From Bipolaris cookei (Eukaryota; Ascomycota; Dothideomycetes; Pleosporales; Pleosporaceae): DNA of 64,000 bases. The notes below the pieces were generated by a model. It did no database searches. It was not told the DNA's origin and saw only the letters and a program-made list of their open reading frames with translations. Where the stretch lies: positions 1-64,000 of the forward strand of contig NRSV01000006.1 of the NCBI GenBank assembly GCA_002286855.1. Direction: 5' to 3'. A program made the translations under genes and the position numbers. Positions 54,962-64,000 of the stretch are shown here, piece by piece. Within the stretch, counting starts at the first letter, position 1; every line of letters begins with the position of its first letter.

Positions 54962-57900
54962 CTACAAATTCTCAAACATATCACTCATCTTCAACCAATC
55001 ACTAAATTCACTCGTATCCCTCTTCTCACTCACACTAACCCGACTCTCGCGCTTCAATTTCTCATTTACAAGCTGCAGATCTAGAATCTCATCTTTGCCC
55101 GTACTCTTGCGCTGGCCTAGACCGCTGTCCGCGCGGGGGGAGAGGAGACGCGTTTGGATTGCTGTGGAGGAAACAGGGACGGCTGGACGCTCTTGCGACT
55201 GTTGCGTAGCAACAGCAGTAGGGGCAGCTGGGGCGGCAGCAGAAGAAGACAACGATCCAAAGTCCTTTGTAAAGAATTCCGGGCTCTTGAGAATATTCGG
55301 AGTGCTGGGGGATTGCGGGATGGTCGCCATGCCGGTTGAGTTGCGTTGTTTGAAGGGTGCGCTGATGCGGAGGCTGAGGAGCGTGGTGTGTTTTTGTTTT
55401 GGGGCCGAGGCGGTAGTGTCGGAGTCGGAGGGGAAGATTGTGGATTTGTGACGGGTGAAAAAGAGGGAGGATTTGCGGAATATGGAGGTTGATCGGGGTT
55501 TGCGGAGGGGAGGGGAGATGGGCTCAGCGGTTACGAGGGGCTGGGCTTTTTCTTGGGGGACGGCGTGGACGTGGATTTGGGGTTGGGGTTTGGCGGCGGG
55601 GGTTTCTTTGGCGAGTTTCGAGGCCTTTTCTTGGTCTTCCTGCTGTTTTTGGAGGCGTTGCTTGGTTTGCTGTTCTGAGATCTGCTTTGCCTTGGCTTCG
55701 CGAGCTGCCTTTTCTTCCTCTTGTCTTGCATCGGCTTCACTCTTCTCTGTCTTCACTTCAGACGGCTTCACTTCAGCTGGCTTTACTTCAGCTGGCTTGA
55801 CGGTCACCTCTGTGACTATCAGTCCCCTCCTTTCGGCACCCTTGAGCATATCTTGAATCTTGCCCTTCTCTTTCTCGTCAAGGCCTTCAGGCACACAAGC
55901 TATAGGCGTAAGACCCTTTGCATTCTTATCGCCCAGCTTCGCACCAGCACGTAGCAGAGACGCAACAACCTTGTCACTGCCACTCATTGCCGCCACATGC
56001 AAGAGCGTGTTCTTTTCCGAGTCAACCACATCCAACTTGGCACCTCGAGTGAGCAGAGTAGTCACAATTTCCAGATCTCCAGATTCAGCAGCGAAGAACA
56101 GAGGCGTTCGTCCAGTGTCATCGACACACTCCACATTGCCTTGCTCCAACAACAACTCCTCCACAACATCAGCACGACGTGCCTTAACCGCACAGTGCAA
56201 CGGGAAGCGGCCCTTGTAGAAACCTGAAGCGAGACCCGGTTTCGCATCTCGTGCAAGAAGCAGCCTCACGACCTCAATATCGATACCTGGGCATTCCTCC
56301 AGGACAAACGCAAGAGGATGAATCGTCAAACGGGGAGGTTCCGTGAATCCTTGTTGAGGACAAGGCCAGGATGTGCGCTTTGCATGCCTGTTGCTGCTCG
56401 CATTGGGATCCGCACCAGCATCCAGCACTACACTGAGAACCTGGAGAAGATACTCTGGCGCCAGCGGGGGCTGCAGCGAAATATGTCTTAGAATAGCCCA
56501 TAGCAGGGATTTTCCTAGCGGTGACTTGGGCAAGGCATTGACGTCTAGACCCATGGAAATCATAATTTCAAGATCGCGGATTGGCAGCACCGTCATAAAA
56601 GGCGATACCTCATCCTCTGCACTCTTGGGCTGCTCCCGCAGGACGCCGGTACGACGGATCCATTCCTGTTGCGCAAACGACTTGTATATTTGCTTGTTGA
56701 CTTCTTCCGACGACTGCAGCATATGCTTGTTGGGTGTCCAGTCCTCGAACTCAAAAGTGGCGCCGTTCCTGAGCAGTGCATCGACGAATGTCGGCTTGCC
56801 CATGGTCGCAGCGTAGTATAACGCATCGTGTTTCTTATGGTCTTCGTGATCGGCAAAGTTCCAGCTCGCTTTTGCGCCCGCCCTTTGCGCCAACAGTGCT
56901 TCGATGACGGGGAGACCCTCCTCCGGAAGAGTTTTGACAGCTAGTATGAGCGGCGTGGCACCAGATCGATCGCGTATGCTTCTGCTCACACCGCGTTCAC
57001 AGAAAGATACAGTAGCAGTGGCAATGTTTTCCCAAGTTGCTGGGGCCTTGGGGCAGTTGGCGACAACATGATGCAGCGCACTGAAGCCGTTCTTGTCCCA
57101 TGCGTTGACACTCGGTGTCGTAATGAATATCGGTACAATGGACCACTGATGGTTCTTGACGGCGAGAAGAAGCGGCGTGTTCTTGTTATTGTCAATGGCC
57201 GTAGCATCTGCACGAGCTCTCAACAGCAAGCGCACAGTCTTATCCAAACCGTTCGCAGCTGCGAGATGCAAAGGCGTTTGTCCCTGTGCATTCGTCTTGC
57301 GGAAGTTGGAGACCTTGACGAGAGAATCCAGCACGGGCTCGTTCTCTCTCTTACACTGTGTTGTAGCAAACAACAATGGTGTCAGTCCTTTGGCGTTGAA
57401 TTGTTGGGGGTTCGCCTTGTTCTTTAGCAGCATGTCAATGCACACCTTGCTGTGCGTCGCAACATGAAGCGCAGTGTTGCCCTCGCTATCCTGTGCATTG
57501 ACCTCAACACCTGCATCGATGAGCATCTGCGCAATCTTCATATGACCGAAGGACGGCGACACGGCGCGATGAAGTAGCGTCTTTCCATCGGGGTAGGTAA
57601 CTTTGGCATCGGCGCCCTCCTCGATCAAAGCCTCAGTGATGGCTTGGATGGTGTCCTTTTCTTTTGCCAGTGGGCATTCGAACGCAGCCTGGAGCACACT
57701 CAGTCCCTTCTCGTCGTGGACCGAAAGATCGGGGTTGCGCTTCAGGATTGCCTTGACGACTGGTGCTCCTGCACATGACAAAGCAACAAAAATCGGTTGT
57801 AATCCTCGGACAGTCTGGCGGTCTGGATCGGAACCCTTTTCTAAGAACATCTCTACCAACAGGACGTCGTCTCTCTTGATGGCTTCAACAAGCACGTTTG

Positions 57901-58810
57901 ACTCGGGGTCGCAGGCTGCAGCGAAGATGTCGGCAATAAGATCGTTACCGATAGAGAAGCGACCCTGTGTCTTTTGCACATGCTTCAGTAGCATTTCCTT
58001 CTCTTTTGCCAGCTCGTTGCGTTTGGTGTTTGCTGCATTGATAATGGCGACGGCTCCGTTGATGTTGTTGGATTTCAAAGCTGCTTCAGCTGGGGTTTGG
58101 GCATTGACGTTCAGCGTGTTGTAGCTGGCGCCGTGCTGGAGTAAGCTCATAACTACTGCCAACGATCCTGACTTTGCTGCTGCGTAGTGAAGAGGTGTTT
58201 CGCCCGTTGTGTGCGTCTTGAGTTCCAGGTTGGGTCCATGTGATAGAAGCAGGTCCATGAGGTCGACGCGGCCATTCTTGACCGCAATGTGTAGTGCAGT
58301 CTCCCCTCCCTCTCTGGTCGTAGCATTGATGTCTGCACCAGCGCCGAGTAGGATCTTTGCAATCTCAACATATCCATTCGCAACAGCAATGCAAAGCGGT
58401 GGTTGTCCAATGTCAGTGACGTCGTCCGGCGAAGCGCCAGCTCGAAGGAAGTGCGAGAGGGCAGCCTCGCGCTGATGATAGACCGAGTAGAAAATGGGCG
58501 TCCATTCCTTGGATGGTCTGAAATCCCCCAGCTTCTCCGGTGCCTCTCCAGACTTTCCAAATCTACATCTCAAAACCTCGACTGATGTTTGTAACGCTGA
58601 GCCTTTGCGTCTCAGCGTAGACGGGCGGTTGCTGCTCTTCTCAATATCCATGTCGATTTGACGCAACATTGAAGGCTCAGAGTCACTCGACTCGCCCGAG
58701 TAGACACCAGTACTGCGTGAATTAGTCGACATGTTTCCGAGTAGACATAAGGGGTCTAGGAGTGGACCAGTGGGAAGAGGAGCTGGTAGGGATTGGAAGG
58801 GAATGGGCAT
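54962..58810 (-). CDS. Large ankyrin-repeat protein
   Basis: One uninterrupted frame of up to 1282 residues. A second Met at 58732 (MSTNSRSTGVYSGESSDSEP) is a likelier start, because the 26 residues before it are hydrophobic and Pro-rich without a known signal. From about residue 100 to 1010 at least twenty ankyrin units can be read, for example GETALHIAVKNGRVDLMDLL, GETPLHYAAAKSGSLAVVMS, GNTALHVATHSKVCIDMLL, GQTPLHLAAANGLDKTVRLL and GRTPLFFAAESGDLEIVTTL. After that comes a Lys/Glu/Ala/Gln-rich coiled coil that includes three tandem KPAEV-type units, and a Ser/Pro-rich basic tail. Ankyrin arrays are protein-binding scaffolds; the partner is unknown. No intron is needed. Confidence 0.9.
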   Translation of the reverse strand: MPIPFQSLPAPLPTGPLLDPLCLLGNMSTNSRSTGVYSGESSDSEPSMLRQIDMDIEKSSNRPSTLRRKGSALQTSVEVLRCRFGKSGEAPEKLGDFRPSKEWTPIFYSVYHQREAALSHFLRAGASPDDVTDIGQPPLCIAVANGYVEIAKILLGAGADINATTREGGETALHIAVKNGRVDLMDLLLSHGPNLELKTHTTGETPLHYAAAKSGSLAVVMSLLQHGASYNTLNVNAQTPAEAALKSNNINGAVAIINAANTKRNELAKEKEMLLKHVQKTQGRFSIGNDLIADIFAAACDPESNVLVEAIKRDDVLLVEMFLEKGSDPDRQTVRGLQPIFVALSCAGAPVVKAILKRNPDLSVHDEKGLSVLQAAFECPLAKEKDTIQAITEALIEEGADAKVTYPDGKTLLHRAVSPSFGHMKIAQMLIDAGVEVNAQDSEGNTALHVATHSKVCIDMLLKNKANPQQFNAKGLTPLLFATTQCKRENEPVLDSLVKVSNFRKTNAQGQTPLHLAAANGLDKTVRLLLRARADATAIDNNKNTPLLLAVKNHQWSIVPIFITTPSVNAWDKNGFSALHHVVANCPKAPATWENIATATVSFCERGVSRSIRDRSGATPLILAVKTLPEEGLPVIEALLAQRAGAKASWNFADHEDHKKHDALYYAATMGKPTFVDALLRNGATFEFEDWTPNKHMLQSSEEVNKQIYKSFAQQEWIRRTGVLREQPKSAEDEVSPFMTVLPIRDLEIMISMGLDVNALPKSPLGKSLLWAILRHISLQPPLAPEYLLQVLSVVLDAGADPNASSNRHAKRTSWPCPQQGFTEPPRLTIHPLAFVLEECPGIDIEVVRLLLARDAKPGLASGFYKGRFPLHCAVKARRADVVEELLLEQGNVECVDDTGRTPLFFAAESGDLEIVTTLLTRGAKLDVVDSEKNTLLHVAAMSGSDKVVASLLRAGAKLGDKNAKGLTPIACVPEGLDEKEKGKIQDMLKGAERRGLIVTEVTVKPAEVKPAEVKPSEVKTEKSEADARQEEEKAAREAKAKQISEQQTKQRLQKQQEDQEKASKLAKETPAAKPQPQIHVHAVPQEKAQPLVTAEPISPPLRKPRSTSIFRKSSLFFTRHKSTIFPSDSDTTASAPKQKHTTLLSLRISAPFKQRNSTGMATIPQSPSTPNILKSPEFFTKDFGSLSSSAAAPAAPTAVATQQSQERPAVPVSSTAIQTRLLSPRADSGLGQRKSTGKDEILDLQLVNEKLKRESRVSVSEKRDTSEFSDWLKMSDMFENL

Positions 58811-60785
58811 ACAATATAGTCTAAGAGCGGAAGAAGCGGGGTGCAGAATCAGAGAAAGAACCTTGCATCAGCCGCAGTAAAATTCACCCTCAGTTGATGG
58901 GAGATTGACATGTACATACGTTTCACCGGCGTCTCCTCTCGGCCGCCCGATCGGGACAGCAGACTGAGTGGCGCTACACACGAATCAAGAGCATTCTCGT
59001 GCCCCGACCAGGCTGCCCACCAGTAAGCGGTGCGACCGACTTACCAATCCCAACTCACTTTTTGTGCCTCAAGCTAATTGCGCTCTAGTCACTGACCGAA
59101 AGCGGCGTCGCTGCCAGCGCTGTCGATAGCGCACGACTCGCGCCGTCGCGAATGGGAAGTCGACAACTCTCGCCACGAAGTACCCCCTGCATCACTTTTT
59201 CGCCAATCCGCCCCAGAAGCAACTTCATACGCGCTTGTATATAACCTGGCTAGCAAGCGAGCCCCGCGCGCAAAAAAAGACGTGGTGTACAATGTATGGG
59301 GGCACAGCGGACGCTCCTTGCATTTCGCGCACTCATAGCGTTTTGCGAGGTTCGTCAACATTCCCCCTTCGTCATCCTCCAGACCATCTCCTGGCTTTTC
59401 CCGAAACCCATTCCATTCCACTTCCATGACCAACTGCAAGCCCAAGGCATAACAAGAATCAGGGAAAGAAAAGTGAAAACAAACGACAAAAACGCGATTG
59501 TGCCACCCCCACATTTCCGACCTCAAACATTGCCAGAATTCCATTTTCCGACTTTGCCCATGCTGCGATTCGGGAAACACGGCGTGTCGATCTCCCGAAC
59601 TGAAGCTAACTACTTAGAAAGGCGATCATGATCGTCATCACCGTGACCCACGTGTTTGTTATAATATGTAATATTCGACTTGGGACTTAGTCAGGGGCGG
59701 GGCCAGGGGGGGGGGGGCGAGATGAAGAGAAAGGAAGCGGTTGGACGGGACAGACAGAAAATAGAGAGAAGGGTCAGAGTCAGCCACATCTAGTCAGGGG
59801 TTACGCCGTAGTACGTGTGCCAAGCGGCATGGCACCACGAGCTACTCGAAGCCAATATTTCCACAAGAATTATTGCGTCTTCGTTGGGGGGCGGTCCCCT
59901 CTTTCTTCCTAGATGAGACACGTAAAAAAAGCAACGGCTTTTGGCGGGCGGCAGATCTGATAGTAAAAAGAAAGGAAGATGATGGGAGCCGGCAACGATC
60001 AGAGAAGTTCGAGCGCTTTTCTTCGTTTTGGAGTCAGTGCGGCCTTGATGTTCTCTTTTCTTTGCTCTCTTCACATTCTTCTTTCGAAATCGGGTCGATA
60101 GGAGGTGGGGGAGGAGGCGGAAAGCGCGGGGAGAGCTCGTTGCTTGGTCTTTGCTCGGTATGTGCATCGTTCGGCCAGGTCTTCTTCCGTGATATTATTC
60201 CAAGTTTCATGTATTCAACGATGACCTCAACACGGGTACATGGAACGTTACCGAGCAACTGCCGCAGTTCTCCACATTTGCATGTGTCGATAGATATCAA
60301 CAAGTTCTGTAGACTGTTGTTCACTGAACGATGCGCGGTATGCGGCAACGTGTTTCCTCCCGGGTGGAGGGGGCGAATGAGAGATCGGCCAAGATATAGT
60401 GGTCTGGATAAATATAGACTTATCAGCCTCACAAAAAGTATTGCAAAAAAAAAGATGGCTGATCGAGATAGAGCGGCGAGAACGACCGTACTTTTTTGTT
60501 TCATGGATTGGCAGTCCTCAAGGACGTGCCGCATCTAACGATATTGAGCAAAAAACGAGTGTAATAGTAACGCGATAAACTTCGCCTACCAAGAAGCCAG
60601 GCCACCTATTTCAATTTGTATTCGCCCTCCCTCCGTCACTCCAACTTCTCTTATTCGATAACAATTTAGTCCTTCACAACACCATGTATCATGCACGCGA
60701 TAGCGCGTAGTTTAGTAGGTCGCTTGGTAGAATCGCTGCGCACCCAGCTTTCTTTCTAGCAAGTGCACTAGGAATGCGTAATCTT
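58811..60785. other. Two-kb intergenic stretch with a G12 run
   Basis: The upstream region of the ankyrin gene and the 3' flank of the transporter gene. Twelve G lie at 59706-59717. Frames such as 59873-60538 plus show no motif and Ser/Arg-biased chance composition. Confidence 0.45.
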
Positions 60786-62300
60786 TTAGAATTTCACCCC
60801 CAGCTTCCAGCCGACCTGCAAGGCTCGACTCCACACGAAGCAGAGCGAAGCCATAATGTAACAGACCGCAGTCCAGATCACTACGCCCCAGTAGTGTCCG
60901 CCAGTAGTTTGAATGATCGCTCCCGCAATGGGTATGCCCGTAAGAGTGCTGAAGCTCACGACTGTATAGCAGGTAGCGTAATATCGTCCGTAGACATTTG
61001 TATCACAGAGCTGTCCCACGCAAACTGGTGTAAGGGAGATGTTGGAACCAGAGGCGAATCCAAACAAGACAGCGTAGATGATTGACAGGCCTTTGATGGC
61101 CGCAGCTGCAGATTCAGTAGTGGGCGTGAGGAGCGATGCTGGGAGCCAGAATACCAACGATGTAGCAGAGCAGGTTGCCAATGCGGCAATCATGCTGTTG
61201 AATCGACCCAACTTGTCGGCCAGTAAGCCCGGGACCCAGCGACCGAAGCAGCTTCCTGCATTGAAAATAGCGGCCAATTGGTACGCAAAGGACGGGCTAA
61301 ATGCACCAGTACTCACCGCAAAGGTTGTGAGGTAAGTGATTGGAATGAAGAGCGCCCATTCCATCATGAAGATACCTACTGTGAGAAGAAAGTAGCTCTT
61401 GTGACTGAAGATTCTAAAATCGGGCCACACCGACTGACCAGGCTTTGGCGGCAGTCGAGAGCGGATGAGGATACAAGCACCGATACAACAGAAGAGCATG
61501 ATGAAGCCAATGATGCGAGTAGCCCACGCGAACCCCGCTGTAGGTAACAGCTTCTCGAGAGCCAGTGGGAAGATGACACCACCCAGCGATCCTCCAGCTG
61601 CAGCGATACCTGTTGCATTGCCTCGCTTCTGGTGAAAGAAATGACTTACTGCTGCAAAAGCAGGAGTAAAGATCAGCGACGTGCCAAGGCCCCCAAGGAC
61701 GCCAAAGACGAGGAAGAAGTGCCAGTACAAGGTACACATGCCGAGGAGAAAGTTTGACAGACACAGCAAGATGCTGCCAGCCAGCACTAGGAGCCGCGGA
61801 CCATGGGCGTCAAATATGGGGCCAATTTGCAGTCCACAGAAGAAGGACAGAAACACGTATATGCTGAAGATCCACGAGATGGTCGACTCACTGTAATCCT
61901 GCAGGTAGTGCTCGGCAATATAGGCATGGTAGATGCCGACCGTGTTCATCATACCCAAAGAAGCAATGAGGCCTAGAAAGGATCCAAGAACAACGGACCA
62001 GGCGCCTAGGCCGCCTTCTGGGTAGGTCACCTCGGTGTGAGCAGTCGAGGTGATGGATCGAGATTCCTCATCATGAGACTGGCGAGACTTCTCATATCCA
62101 GTTGCAGTGTTGTTTGGGAGATTCTCCTTGGAGCTGGCTGATGCCAGGGCATCGGCGGTTTGAGTTGGGGCACTTGGGCATGGCGATAACGTGTCTAAAG
62201 GCGGAATGGTGAACTCTGCTTGAGGATAGGTGTTGACTCGAGCAAGAGGGTTGAGCGGGCTGATTGATCCTGGCGTGCTGCCTTTGGGTTCGCTGCTCAT
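60786..62300 (-). CDS. MFS transporter, monocarboxylate-transporter type
   Basis: From ATG 62300 the frame codes 504 residues; it is open 51 codons further upstream, but that extension is Arg-rich without a membrane or family pattern. The N-terminal 95 residues are polar and cytoplasmic. The entry motif YPEGGLGAWSVVLGSFLGLI marks the fungal monocarboxylate-transporter-like branch. Twelve hydrophobic segments follow, with GIYHAYIAEHYL after the first, GPRLLVLAGSILL, FHQKRGNATGIAAAGGSLGG between segments 4 and 5, and FGRWVPGLLADKLGRFN in the second half, a place where MFS proteins keep a charged loop. These carriers move small organic acids or metabolites across the plasma membrane; the cargo here is not predictable. 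No intron is needed. Confidence 0.88.
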   Translation of the reverse strand: MSSEPKGSTPGSISPLNPLARVNTYPQAEFTIPPLDTLSPCPSAPTQTADALASASSKENLPNNTATGYEKSRQSHDEESRSITSTAHTEVTYPEGGLGAWSVVLGSFLGLIASLGMMNTVGIYHAYIAEHYLQDYSESTISWIFSIYVFLSFFCGLQIGPIFDAHGPRLLVLAGSILLCLSNFLLGMCTLYWHFFLVFGVLGGLGTSLIFTPAFAAVSHFFHQKRGNATGIAAAGGSLGGVIFPLALEKLLPTAGFAWATRIIGFIMLFCCIGACILIRSRLPPKPGQSVWPDFRIFSHKSYFLLTVGIFMMEWALFIPITYLTTFAVSTGAFSPSFAYQLAAIFNAGSCFGRWVPGLLADKLGRFNSMIAALATCSATSLVFWLPASLLTPTTESAAAAIKGLSIIYAVLFGFASGSNISLTPVCVGQLCDTNVYGRYYATCYTVVSFSTLTGIPIAGAIIQTTGGHYWGVVIWTAVCYIMASLCFVWSRALQVGWKLGVKF

Positions 62301-63083
62301 ACGCGGTGCTGAGGTGATATTGGAACAGGGTTCGATGGCGTGTGATGAGAATGTGCGTAATGCACGTGCGCTTGAATAAAGTTTGAAAGAGCTCCTGCAC
62401 AGTCCCCGAGGTGCGTCCACTTCTACCCGTAAGTACCTCCCAGTCGGTAACACGGGCCGTTGATTGAGTCGTGATTATGGTTCTCCAGTCTTTTCGTGTA
62501 GTAAAACAGAAGAGAAGACCCAGAGGTATAAGTAGGGCAGGGAACAGTGGAGGAGATAACGGCTATGACCAAAAGACCCACTTGGCGGCTTCGTTTATTT
62601 CTCTAGATGCGGTATCGCCCGCTACCGACGAAGGGTTTTCCGCCATGTTCTTACCAACCGGGCCATGATTCGCCGTATATGCCGAAGACCAAGACTCGAC
62701 TGGATATTGGCGGTGAGTTGGACTGAGTTGACGTATTCCGGAAATAATCTTTTCGGAGTGAGATGCGGAGTTCAGAGCATCGGTATCGGAATACTTGCCG
62801 TGGATGGGTTTGTTGGCTTGCGATTGGGCTAATAATTTAGCCGTTGTTCTCTGCCAGGCATATTCCAGACTTGTCCAGCAATATCTCAAATCTATCTGTA
62901 ACCTTTAGAATGGATAGCCAACTCTGTGCTTCGGTCAGTGCGCTACACAGTTTGTCATGCACCTTGGTAATCCCACTTTTAGGCATTGAATCCCGACCGT
63001 AATCTCTTTCTGGACTTCGACAAGCATTCCAATACGAGTATAAGTACGTGGATCTCAATTAACCCTGCGAAAGTGTAAATAAT
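62301..63083. other. Intergenic, no gene seen
   Basis: The upstream region of the transporter gene. Short frames only; nothing is supported. Confidence 0.5.
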
Positions 63084-63088
63084 TCCTG

Positions 63089-63334
63089 TGTCCGAACCTT
63101 AATCAGGTACTGAAGTACCAGCCACGTGACTCCGGATCTACGCGGATACCTGTGCATAGGGCTCAGGAGTACATCAATCCCCTTCCCTTCGAAAGAAGAG
63201 TAGAGATAGCAATGAACCATAGTTGCTTGCCACCCCTACTCATCCGCACGCTATGTACATCGTACAACTGGCTATATTGACTTAGAAATCTTGCTAACAC
63301 CCAGTGCTGGCTAGCCAATAAAGTCCATTCAACA
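63089..63334. mobile_element. Solo LTR, second copy, 246 bp
   Basis: It matches 5563-5807 from TGTCCGAACC to CATTCAACA in the same orientation. The flanks are TCCTG (63084-63088) and CCCTG (63335-63339), a 5-bp target duplication with one transition. Confidence 0.88.
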
Positions 63335-63339
63335 CCCTG

Positions 63340-64000
63340 TATATGCATATGGAGTAATGAATCCGCCGTACACACGACTCCAAATTACTCTCAACCAAAT
63401 CACCGGGAATACTAAGACCCTTTGCGTATTCTTTATCGGGTTCTATGCAGTCGTAGCACATGGTGCTTACAGAAGGTTGACGTCATAGATTTGTTGGGAT
63501 CATGAGTAGTCATATTAGCTTTACGAGAAAGTGTTATTAGTAGAACTAAATTTGATTGCGATAGGATATGAACTATCTGCTATCGTATTTTGCCTACCTA
63601 ATAGCAGTAAAGTAGTGAATGTTCTCTATACAAACCAGAATACATCCCTAGCTCTAGCATAGCTATTTTCCAGGTCTGCTGTTGGGATATATATCGAGGT
63701 CGAAATAACGACCTCGGTGTTATCTCAAGAGTTCAGTGCTGACGACTCTTGGTATAGGCCAGCGCACACAACGCACGGACCCATGTAGATTAGCATATAC
63801 TCAACACTGCAGCTATGTACATAGAATTCAGTCTTCTTGTTCCCGTTTTATGCAACTGCAGTTGTTTGACTCAATCAAGGCCTTTGCCGTGCCAACATCT
63901 GCGATCTAGATAGTTATTTTATGAGTTGTAGATAGTAGCTAACTAGCGAAGCAAAATATAATTCCAGATACGGTATATACGACTTCAAGCCTACTCCCAA
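63340..64000. other. AT-rich end of window, no gene seen
   Basis: No coding frame of note on either strand. Confidence 0.5.

Noticed and set aside
59873..60538. Open frame of 221 codons as a gene
   Set aside because: Ser/Arg/Gly-biased, no recognisable domain, and a competing minus-strand frame of similar quality.
1..64000. Starship giant element
   Set aside because: No DUF3435-type tyrosine recombinase frame was found and the solo LTR pair gives no evidence of cargo boundaries.

Overview
The window is nuclear DNA of a filamentous ascomycete, most likely a Dothideomycete close to the Pleosporales. The evidence is eukaryotic gene structure with short introns (46-126 nt, and one of 270 nt in an uncertain model) flanked by GT/AG, a canonical Zn2Cys6 regulator, a FacA-type acetyl-CoA synthetase, a fungal F-box protein, a Mid2-like wall-sensor candidate, and pogo/Fot, Tc1 and hAT transposons. 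Many dead copies carry stops of the C:G to T:A kind expected from repeat-induced point mutation (RIP). No base composition or database search was run.

Layout. (1) 0.4-10.4 kb is an eroded flank: a dead pogo-type transposon, one intact unknown gene (3877-5439), a 245-bp solo LTR with a perfect 5-bp target duplication, a decayed Ser/Thr-rich secreted glycoprotein gene and a small Cys-rich secreted-protein gene. (2) 11.3-17.4 kb is a tidy block of three spliced minus-strand genes: a mitochondrial-looking P-loop ATPase, an F-box/propeller protein and a single-pass membrane sensor. (3) 18.9-40.6 kb is a transposon-invaded compartment. It holds three copies of one zinc-knuckle pogo/Fot family, a hAT, a second pogo family, a Tc1 element and two further solo LTRs, one nested. 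Between them lie metabolic genes: a fragment of a class II (DxDD) terpene cyclase cut by a pogo element, an AflR-like Zn2Cys6 regulator with a frameshift, an intact six-exon acetyl-CoA synthetase and a cytochrome P450. (4) 42.7-62.3 kb is a gene-rich arm: a small membrane protein, a coiled-coil protein, a heavily mutated Clr2-like silencing-factor gene, a single-pass membrane protein, a small charged protein, a frameshifted conserved gene, a 1.28-kresidue ankyrin protein and an MFS transporter. The window closes with a second copy of the first solo LTR.

How the parts fit. The cyclase fragment, regulator, acetyl-CoA synthetase and P450 together look like the remains of a terpenoid gene cluster, with the acetyl-CoA synthetase as the best preserved member; this is inference from proximity and family. 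The transposons give a partial relative history: terpene cyclase, then insertion of a pogo element in it, then insertion of an LTR element in that pogo copy, then reduction to a solo LTR. Two pogo copies are near identical over one stretch but differ in terminal repeats and 3' half, which points to gene conversion or recombination among copies. The Clr2-like gene, a family tied to heterochromatic silencing, is itself broken by RIP-type changes.
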